Positions 17,983 to 24,460 of a stretch of DNA of 50,356 nucleotides are shown in pieces. The position numbers and the translations under genes were made by a program. Location of the stretch: positions 1 to 50,356 of the forward strand of contig JANRIC010000174.1 in the NCBI GenBank assembly GCA_033765345.1, given 5' to 3'. Each line of letters starts with the position of its first letter. Positions within the stretch are counted from its first letter, which is position 1. The notes beneath the pieces were generated by a model. The model saw only the letters and a program-made list of their open reading frames with translations, was not told where the DNA came from and made no database searches. This DNA comes from JANRIC01 sp033765345. Its GTDB lineage: Bacteria; Bacteroidota; Bacteroidia; Cytophagales; Microscillaceae.

Positions 17983-19098
17983 TTAATCTTTATATTCTAT
18001 TTTGGATATGGAGCTTTTCTGTTTGGTTTTGGGGGCTATATGGTTTGCCGCATGATCTGGAGGGCAGCAATTTCTCTGATAAGGAGGCAAAACCGGCATT
18101 TCTCGATTCGTAGCTTCATTGTTGTGTTCGCGGGTTTTGATTTTATTTTCCTGCCATTGCTTACTTTCCTGATCAATTTCTTCCTGGGCTTTATCCAGGT
18201 ATTTTTTATTTAAAAGGTCATCCAATGTGGGTTGTCCGGCATCTACCCAACAAGTATACCAAAAATCGCCTACCATTTTGATGGAGGCGCGCATACGTCT
18301 CTCCACTTGACCGGATAATTTGTTGTGATATGTCTGGCAGAAGGGGCGGGCATAAGTCCGAATCGTGAGTCCGGCTCTTTCATCGATGGTGTATTTTTTA
18401 TCCTGGGGAAACTCTAGGGTCAGTTCCCGCTCAAAGTCAAGTACCGAATCCAAGGCCAAATGTGCATTGATCACAGCATTCCAGGCTTCAAGCTGAGGAT
18501 TTTCCAGGTATTTGGCTTTGCCCACAAAAAAATTGTAATTGTCTGAGTACAATTCAGGCAATCTGGACTCCCAAAAGCCGTGAATACCAATTTGATTGGT
18601 CAGTTGTCCGTTGTAATTGGAAGTCGTGTGTAAGGGTACGTTGGCATCTCCGATATAATGCCCCAAATCAGCTGAAAGGCGCAGAATTTCCTGAGCATCT
18701 TTTTTTCGGAAGGCTTCAGTGAGGCGGTATTTCATGGAGTAAATATGCCAGGGTGCAATGCCATAAGCATTTAAAGTATCTTCGGTATGGGTGGCTATGG
18801 CATCTTTCCAATAGCGAGGCATTTTAAACACGGCGCTATCGTTATAGAGCGGGTCATAAATATCCACATCAATGTAATGCCGGGGAGCTTCTCCATCGAC
18901 GGCATAACGTCTTTTATCAGGGTTGACGGCGTTTTCCTCGATATAGGTCAGGTAAAATTTATAAAAACCGACCATCTCAGGAGGCAAAGTAAATACAGCC
19001 ATTCGATTGATCAGTTTGTGGGCAAAAAAGCCCCAAGAAAAAGCCTGAGTGTTCATTAAACACAAAAGAAAAATCAACAGGCTAGTTTTAGACTTCAT
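17983..19098 (-). CDS. Exported zinc-dependent phospholipase C / S1-P1 nuclease-like protein
   Basis: The 371-residue protein has a signal peptide followed by FSWGFFAHKLINRMAVF. The predicted mature N-terminus is a tryptophan, as in phospholipase C and S1/P1 nucleases, where it ligates zinc. Further ligands fit DGEAPRHYIDVD, the HTEDTLNAYGIAPWHIY helix, LSADLGHYIGDANVPLHTTSNY and NQIGIHGFWES, giving the three-zinc cluster pattern. Residues after 310 form a charged low-complexity tail. The enzyme would hydrolyse phosphodiester bonds in phospholipids or nucleic acids outside the cytoplasm; the motifs are shared, so the substrate is not settled. Upstream 19099-19396 (298 bases) is AT-rich with nothing recognisable. 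Confidence 0.85.
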   Translation of the reverse strand: MKSKTSLLIFLLCLMNTQAFSWGFFAHKLINRMAVFTLPPEMVGFYKFYLTYIEENAVNPDKRRYAVDGEAPRHYIDVDIYDPLYNDSAVFKMPRYWKDAIATHTEDTLNAYGIAPWHIYSMKYRLTEAFRKKDAQEILRLSADLGHYIGDANVPLHTTSNYNGQLTNQIGIHGFWESRLPELYSDNYNFFVGKAKYLENPQLEAWNAVINAHLALDSVLDFERELTLEFPQDKKYTIDERAGLTIRTYARPFCQTYHNKLSGQVERRMRASIKMVGDFWYTCWVDAGQPTLDDLLNKKYLDKAQEEIDQESKQWQENKIKTREHNNEATNREMPVLPPYQRNCCPPDHAANHIAPKTKQKSSISKIEYKD

Positions 19099-19396
19099 AA
19101 TTATTAAGAATGTTCAAGAAATTATTTGTATGCCGAAAGCCACAGTTCATTAACAATGCAAAATTTAAAAAAATATCCTTTTATTTTATTACAAAAAAGA
19201 TGCTATTATTTTTTAAATTGTTTTAAGGAATTTGAAATAGGACTTTTAAAGGTTGGAAAATAATTTTATATAGAGAAATTCAAACTTGATTAAAATGCCT
19301 ATTTTGATTTCTCGGATTGATTTGCTTGATTTTTGGCTTTGATGCCACAAAACTCCCAAAAGGGTCTTATGGTTGGGGTTTCTGCTTGTATTTATC

Positions 19397-19975
19397 CTAA
19401 AAACACACGGGAATTATTGTAACTATTTTTTTGAAAATACTTATTTTTCCTGCAAATGATTGGTGGGTTAATTCTGGCGAAACCACAAAGCTAAAATACC
19501 AAATCAGTAATAAGCCCAAAAACAAAATAAACAAAATCATGAGACTGATCCAGAGAATTCGATTTTTCTGCTGATCGTCCTGCTTGCGGCGGGCAGCTTT
19601 GAGCTTTTGAAGGGCATCCTGAGACTGAGAGGTGTCTGCGGGCTCTAAGGGGTTTGGCACTGAGTCAAAAATGCCGGAAGGTACAGCCTCCTGATCCAAG
19701 ATCGTTTCCTTGTTTTTCCAGTGTGCTTTGGCTGCAAAATAGTCAAACCAGGGCAGGAGGGTATCTCCAATGAGTATTTGATCTTCGGGGAAAATAAGGT
19801 GCGGTTCGGCACCAATAGGCTTGCCATTCACCAGCGTACCATTCGTTGAGCCGAGGTCTTGCACATACATTTCACCTGATTCATTGCGGCTAAGTGCTAG
19901 GTGTTTGGCCGACACTTTTTTGTCTTCCAGCACAATGTCATTTTCAGGACTTCTACCGACGGTAATTACTTCCAT
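19397..19975 (-). CDS. FHA domain protein with C-terminal membrane anchor
   Basis: Residues 1-75 are a forkhead-associated domain: ITVGRSPENDIVLEDKKVSAKHL carries the Gly-Arg and Ser...His phosphothreonine-binding motif, and DLGSTNGTLVNG is the second signature. A charged linker with RRKQDDQQKN follows. A transmembrane helix (about 145-168) and a short tail end the 192-residue protein. FHA domains bind phosphothreonine peptides, so it would dock a partner at the inner membrane. No Ser/Thr kinase gene is nearby. The last 15 residues are encoded by an A/T-rich stretch, and a late truncation cannot be excluded. Confidence 0.85.
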   Translation of the reverse strand: MEVITVGRSPENDIVLEDKKVSAKHLALSRNESGEMYVQDLGSTNGTLVNGKPIGAEPHLIFPEDQILIGDTLLPWFDYFAAKAHWKNKETILDQEAVPSGIFDSVPNPLEPADTSQSQDALQKLKAARRKQDDQQKNRILWISLMILFILFLGLLLIWYFSFVVSPELTHQSFAGKISIFKKIVTIIPVCF

Positions 19976-20065
19976 GATGAAAGATTGAATGAATATTGTT
20001 TGCTAATTTTTCACCCAAAAATACAGAATCCTTTGTGAATTAAAATAAGTTTCTCACCTGGGAAA

Positions 20066-20097
20066 TAAAAAAAGGGCTGTGTTTGGCAGCCCTTTTC
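20066..20097 (-). terminator. Rho-independent terminator after the YceI lipoprotein gene
   Basis: AAGGGCTG (20072-20079) pairs with CAGCCCTT (20087-20094) around a 7-base loop. On the minus strand the stem runs into seven T. It lies about 25 bases after the stop at 20120. Confidence 0.85.
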
Positions 20098-20119
20098 TAA
20101 AATATGATTAGAATCTCCG

Positions 20120-20839
20120 TTATTCTCCAGCTTCAATCTTGAACCCAATGTGTACAGTAGGGCGGATAAATTTATCACCCAATGACTCATCAGCACCATA
20201 GCTCATTCCCCAATCCTTACGATTGATGTTGAATTTAGCCTCAGCACTTATTTTCTTACCATCTACGGTGATTTTGGCAGGGAATTTTACACTTTTGGTT
20301 ACACCTTTCAGCTCCAGATTTCCAGTGACAAAGTGCGTAGGATCAGTCAGTTTGAACTCAGCGTCTTCTTTGCTGCTTTCTTCTGCTTCTTCAGGAGCGG
20401 TGTAAGGCTCTACTTTGGTGATTTCAAATTTGGCAGTACCGAATTTGTCTTTATCAAAGAAATCAGCTCCTGACAGGTGTCCGGCAAGTTTGGTTCTGGA
20501 TTCAGCGTCCAAATCGGCTTCCTTGTCTGTAATCTTCAGACTGCTTATGTCAATGGTATAGCTTCCACCTACCACTTCGTTGTTTTCTATTTTTACCACA
20601 CCTTCTGAGATTTTGAACTCTCCTGAGTGACGACCTACAGGCTTGGTGCCTACAAAACTAACCACACTGGCTTCGGTATTTACGGCAAGTTCGGTAGCTC
20701 CGGCAGTTTCTTCTTCATTAACTTCCTGAGCTTCACTTACTTCGGCTTCATCGCTTTTAGGCGCACTGGTACAAGCTGCCATATACACGGCAAACGCTAA
20801 AAATAAACTTGAAAATTTTAGATATTTCATAAACTTCAT
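20120..20839 (-). CDS. YceI family lipoprotein
   Basis: This 239-residue protein begins with a lipoprotein signal (FLAFAVYMAACTS, acylated Cys near residue 23) and a linker rich in Glu. Residues 50-239 form a YceI domain (VNTEASVVSFVGTKPVGRHSGEFKI ... GNLELKGVTKSVKFPAKITV ... FNINRKDWGMSYG). This is a lipocalin-like beta barrel that binds polyisoprenoids or similar long-chain lipids. It would face the periplasm or the outer surface. The start may be the ATG at 20830 (MKYLKFSS), giving the same signal. It has its own promoter and terminator. A second YceI gene is at 41162. Confidence 0.93.
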   Translation of the reverse strand: MKFMKYLKFSSLFLAFAVYMAACTSAPKSDEAEVSEAQEVNEEETAGATELAVNTEASVVSFVGTKPVGRHSGEFKISEGVVKIENNEVVGGSYTIDISSLKITDKEADLDAESRTKLAGHLSGADFFDKDKFGTAKFEITKVEPYTAPEEAEESSKEDAEFKLTDPTHFVTGNLELKGVTKSVKFPAKITVDGKKISAEAKFNINRKDWGMSYGADESLGDKFIRPTVHIGFKIEAGE

Positions 20840-20879
20840 TGTTTGGGTTTAAAACGAAATTGTTTTAATTATTACGCTT

Positions 20880-20910
20880 CAAAATTATTGTATATACAAA
20901 TGATGTGCAA
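20880..20910 (-). promoter_or_regulatory. Promoter of the YceI lipoprotein gene
   Basis: On the minus strand TTG (20910-20908) is followed after 20 bases by TAATTTTG (20887-20880), a good match to the Bacteroidota consensus. It gives a leader of about 35 bases. Confidence 0.6.
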
Positions 20911-20954
20911 ACAATTTAGTGTTAATAATTTGTAAAACCCATCAAAGTACAATT

Positions 20955-22127
20955 TTATTTTTTCTTAGTACAAAGAAGTACGCTGCTATTGTCGGTTTTC
21001 CAGTGATAACCAAAAGTAAAATCGAGTGGTTTGACTTGATTGGCACTATCTTGAAAAGCTCTTTGCATATCACTCTGGTAGGTATACCCTCCAAAATCAG
21101 CTACTGGGCGGGCGTATTTGCCATAATACTGAATATCCCAGCCATTTTTTACGAATTCACGGTAAGGTACACCGGTATCATCCTGAAGTACCGCAGAAGT
21201 TTCATCCAGCACAAGCTTAAGCATCGTTTGAAAAGTAGTATTTTGCAAAATGTAGGAGGCTGATTTCAAGAAAGCAATCTTATCGGGGAAGCTTTTGATG
21301 AAAGCGGCCAATTCCATTTTATCTTTCATCTTGCTGTCTTCTACATCCGTACCGAAATAATACACTTTTTGGCTTTTGTCTTTATTTTCATTCAAAAACT
21401 CAATCATAATGCCTTCCACTTTACCTTTTCCGGTATTTTCGTCTTCTAAGGCAAAAAACTCAGGTTTACCTTCTTTGGTGAGGTAAAATCGCTTCATATC
21501 CACGATTTGGTTGCCAGTACGTGCCATAAAGATATTAATGACAGGCAGTACTCCTTTACCCCAAAGATCGTTGCTCATAAAGCTGGTAATGAAATAATTA
21601 CGTTCAAAGATTTCATTCAAAGCTTTACGGATACCAGCCAGGTAATCGGGGGGCATATTCTGAATATCCACCAGGCGACCGTTGGGTTCTAGGCCAAAGA
21701 GGATGTAATTGTCACAATTGGGAAAAAACTCATAGGCATTCAGAAAATCAGGACCACTAAAAGGGTAAAATAGATTGTGTTTTTCACTATTGAGCGTTTT
21801 CAACTCCGATTCGCGCCATTTACGGATTTTACTCAGGCGGCTTTCTTCAAGTTTAGCCCAACTTTGGTTGAATTGTCTGTAATGCTCTTGGGTGGCGGGG
21901 GCATTGAGAATAGAGTCATAACCAGCGTTGTTTTTAAGTGCTACTCCAGCCATAATGCGGGCACGGGCAGTGGCAACTTCATCCACAACTACCTTGGGGG
22001 TAGTATTTTCTTCTTGGGTGGTTTGTCCGGTGGTATCTACCACCGTGTTAGATTTTTGGGTAGAAGTATTGCAGGCGTTAACCAGAGCTGAGAGGAGAAT
22101 GATCCCCAGTATATTTTTGAGCTTCAT
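20955..22127 (-). CDS. Conserved hypothetical lipoprotein
   Basis: From the ATG at 22127 this encodes 390 residues, with a lipoprotein signal MKLKNILGIILLSALVNAC. The frame is open to 22211, but the extra 28 residues would bury the signal. A Thr/Gln-rich linker (20-45) leads to a globular region with FYPFSGPDFLNAYEFFPNCDNYILFGLEPNG, which looks strongly conserved. The C-terminal part ends with GYHWKTDNSSVLLCTKKK. I know no characterised family with these motifs. Being acylated it sits in the inner or outer membrane facing the periplasm or outside. It is divergent from the aminopeptidase gene at 22304. Confidence 0.8.
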   Translation of the reverse strand: MKLKNILGIILLSALVNACNTSTQKSNTVVDTTGQTTQEENTTPKVVVDEVATARARIMAGVALKNNAGYDSILNAPATQEHYRQFNQSWAKLEESRLSKIRKWRESELKTLNSEKHNLFYPFSGPDFLNAYEFFPNCDNYILFGLEPNGRLVDIQNMPPDYLAGIRKALNEIFERNYFITSFMSNDLWGKGVLPVINIFMARTGNQIVDMKRFYLTKEGKPEFFALEDENTGKGKVEGIMIEFLNENKDKSQKVYYFGTDVEDSKMKDKMELAAFIKSFPDKIAFLKSASYILQNTTFQTMLKLVLDETSAVLQDDTGVPYREFVKNGWDIQYYGKYARPVADFGGYTYQSDMQRAFQDSANQVKPLDFTFGYHWKTDNSSVLLCTKKK

Positions 22128-22303
22128 TTTTTGTGAATTTTTTAAATTAATCGCACAAAATAAGCTTATTAGCCGAAGTAATACAAAAGGACTGCAAAAA
22201 AATATTATCAAGTTATTAACACCCGAACGAAAAATTTTTGAGTTGGAATGCGTTTATTAATGTATAAAATTGTAAAATCAACCCGCAATAAGAACAGATT
22301 GAG

Positions 22304-23356
22304 ATGAAAATTTTAAAAAGAAAACGAATAATTATTTATTTTCTAAGCCTGATATTGCTGGGTTTGTTGGTGTGGTATGGAGAGTTGATTCTCTACGGCA
22401 TTGAGCAGGGCAGGGGGCAGTTTCGAATTCTTTGGAATACCAAAACGCCCGAAAAATTTTTGGCTCAAGGCAACTATTCCGATTCGCTCAAGGTCTTTTT
22501 TAAAAAGAAACTTGATTTGATTGAGGAAATCAAACAATTTGCCATCGATTCTTTGGGTCTTAGACCCTCCAAAAGCTATCAAAAAATCTACGACCAGGAA
22601 AACCGATCATTGCTGTGGACGATCAGTGCTAGCGAAGAATTTGCCTTAGAGCCAAAAGAATGGAACTATGGCTTTTTGGGATCAATGCCTTACAAAGGAT
22701 ATTTTGACTCTTTGAAGGCTTACAGACTGGTGCAGGAATTGGAGGAAGGCGGGTATGACGTCAATATCTACAATCCAGCAGCTTGGTCTACCTTGGGTTG
22801 GTTTAATGACCCGATCTTATCAAGTATGTTGTATTGGTCGGAAGGAGGGCTGGCAAGTCTGATTATTCACGAAATGACACACGCTACCATCTGGATAAGC
22901 GGCAATGTGGAATACAATGAAAATCTGGCGGATTTTGTGGGAGATCAGGGAGCTTTGCTTTTTTTGGCTCAGAAATACGGTAAAAACTCGGATATCTATC
23001 GGGATTATGCCCAGGGAGATCAGGACGCAGAAAAATTTTATGCACACATTCTTCGAGGAACCGAAAAACTGGATAGCCTGTATCGGAGTTTTAGAGATAA
23101 AGAAAGCATACAGCAAAAAAGAACCAAAAAAAATGCATTGATTCAAAAAATTGTTCAAAAAATGGATACGATTCGATTTCGTAATCCTGAAAGATATCAA
23201 AAGTATTTTGAAGACAAACTCCCGAACAATGCCTATTTTATGCTTTTTAAGCGATACAGAGCCAAACAAAATCAATTTGAGCAGGAGTTTAGACAAAAAT
23301 TTGGGTCAAACTTCAAAAAATATCTGGCGTATTTGAAAGAAAAATATGCTTCCTGA
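22304..23356 (+). CDS. Predicted aminopeptidase (COG4324 / Aminopep family)
   Basis: The 350-residue protein has an N-terminal transmembrane segment (IIIYFLSLILLGLLVWYG) and matches the COG4324 predicted aminopeptidase family. Family signatures include QFAIDSLGLRPSKSY, MPYKGYFDSLKAYRLVQEL, WSTLGWFNDPILSSML, the zinc motif HEMTH (189-193), and YNENLADFVGDQGALLF carrying the downstream Glu ligand. The C-terminal third is a charged helical region. The active site would lie on the periplasmic side. Family activity was predicted from the zinc motif rather than widely shown by experiment. Confidence 0.88.
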   Translation: MKILKRKRIIIYFLSLILLGLLVWYGELILYGIEQGRGQFRILWNTKTPEKFLAQGNYSDSLKVFFKKKLDLIEEIKQFAIDSLGLRPSKSYQKIYDQENRSLLWTISASEEFALEPKEWNYGFLGSMPYKGYFDSLKAYRLVQELEEGGYDVNIYNPAAWSTLGWFNDPILSSMLYWSEGGLASLIIHEMTHATIWISGNVEYNENLADFVGDQGALLFLAQKYGKNSDIYRDYAQGDQDAEKFYAHILRGTEKLDSLYRSFRDKESIQQKRTKKNALIQKIVQKMDTIRFRNPERYQKYFEDKLPNNAYFMLFKRYRAKQNQFEQEFRQKFGSNFKKYLAYLKEKYAS

Positions 23357-23477
23357 GTTTAAGTGTCGACAATCTATCGACCATAGATTCAACAAATACA
23401 TTGTTTAAATTTTATTTATTAACCTTAACCTAAATTAAATAAAAATTTCTTTTTAGCATCTAAATACCTATTGCTCT

Positions 23478-24305
23478 ATGAAGAAACTATTGATTTACAG
23501 TGTTTTAATTGCCTGTTCTTTTGGCTTTAAAAGCGAACAGCAATACCGAAAAGTGAAAAACGAGTCCTTCCAGCGAGGTGAACATATTGAATACCTGGTG
23601 CATTACGGACCCATCAGTGCTGGTACTGCGGTCATTGATGTAAGCCCTAAGGTGTACCTGCTCAACAATCGAGTTTGTTATAAAGTAGATGTGGTGGGTA
23701 AAACCGTAGGCGCAGCTGGGGTAATCACGCACGTAAACGATGTATGGCGTACTTATATAGATACGGCTGCTTTTGTGACGCATCGTTTTTATCGCGAACT
23801 GGAAGAAGGACCTTTCCGCAGAAAGGAAAAAACAGACTTTAACCCTTTGGCCAATTCAGCCGTCATGAATTTTGTGGAATACCGCGAGAAAGACGCTCCA
23901 GAAGATTATAAAAAAGGACAAAAAACTTTTACCATTCCGAATTATGCCCAGGATATGGTCAGTGGGTATTATTTTTTAAGAACAATTGACTTTAAAAATC
24001 TGAAAGTAAACGAAACCATCACTGTACCTGGAATGCTTGAAGATAAATTGTATAATCTTCAGATCAGATACCTGGGCAAAGAAACCGTACGAACCAAATT
24101 CGGAAAAATCAACGCCCACCGATTGGTGCCGATTATGCCCGAAAACGGCTTGTTCTCAGGCGAAAGTTCTATCAGATTCTGGATATCCGATGACATGAAT
24201 CGAGTCCCTGTAAAGATTGAAGCAGATATGTTTATTGGTAAAGTAGTGATTGAAGTCAAAGATTATAAAAACTTACGCCATAAATTTAATTTTGTAAAAG
24301 AGTAA
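23478..24305 (+). CDS. DUF3108 family exported protein
   Basis: The 275-residue protein has a short signal (MKKLLIYSVLIACSFGFKSEQ). It then matches the DUF3108 family: GEHIEYLVHYGPISAGTAVIDV, a central hydrophilic region, YFLRTIDFKNLKVNETITVP and the conserved C-terminal SIRFWISDDMNRVPVKIEADMFIGKVVIEV. Members are periplasmic beta-rich proteins of unknown function, found near outer membrane and lipoprotein genes. It is 121 bases downstream of the aminopeptidase gene on the same strand and is followed by a strong terminator. Confidence 0.85.
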   Translation: MKKLLIYSVLIACSFGFKSEQQYRKVKNESFQRGEHIEYLVHYGPISAGTAVIDVSPKVYLLNNRVCYKVDVVGKTVGAAGVITHVNDVWRTYIDTAAFVTHRFYRELEEGPFRRKEKTDFNPLANSAVMNFVEYREKDAPEDYKKGQKTFTIPNYAQDMVSGYYFLRTIDFKNLKVNETITVPGMLEDKLYNLQIRYLGKETVRTKFGKINAHRLVPIMPENGLFSGESSIRFWISDDMNRVPVKIEADMFIGKVVIEVKDYKNLRHKFNFVKE

Positions 24306-24332
24306 AATTCTTGTAAAAGTTTAGGTGTATTA

Positions 24333-24370
24333 CAGGTAGTGTTTATTTTGAACACTACCTGATTTTTTTT
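24333..24370 (+). terminator. Rho-independent terminator after DUF3108 gene
   Basis: CAGGTAGTGTT (24333-24343) and AACACTACCTG (24351-24361) form a perfect 11-bp stem with a 7-base loop, followed by A and eight T. It lies 27 bases beyond the stop codon. Confidence 0.9.
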
Positions 24371-24460
24371 ATATTAGAACAAACAGATGCTTTTTGTTAT
24401 TTCACTCGGCAACTCTGACTGGCATCTAAACAATGATGCAAGTGTATGTTTGATTAGAAA

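Noticed and set aside
22128..22211. Longer start for the lipoprotein gene at 22211
   Set aside because: The extension puts 28 residues in front of a complete lipoprotein signal, so the ATG at 22127 is better.
23371..23389. Terminator after the COG4324 aminopeptidase gene
   Set aside because: AATCTAT/ATAGATT is only 7 bp of mostly A-T pairs with no T-run after it.
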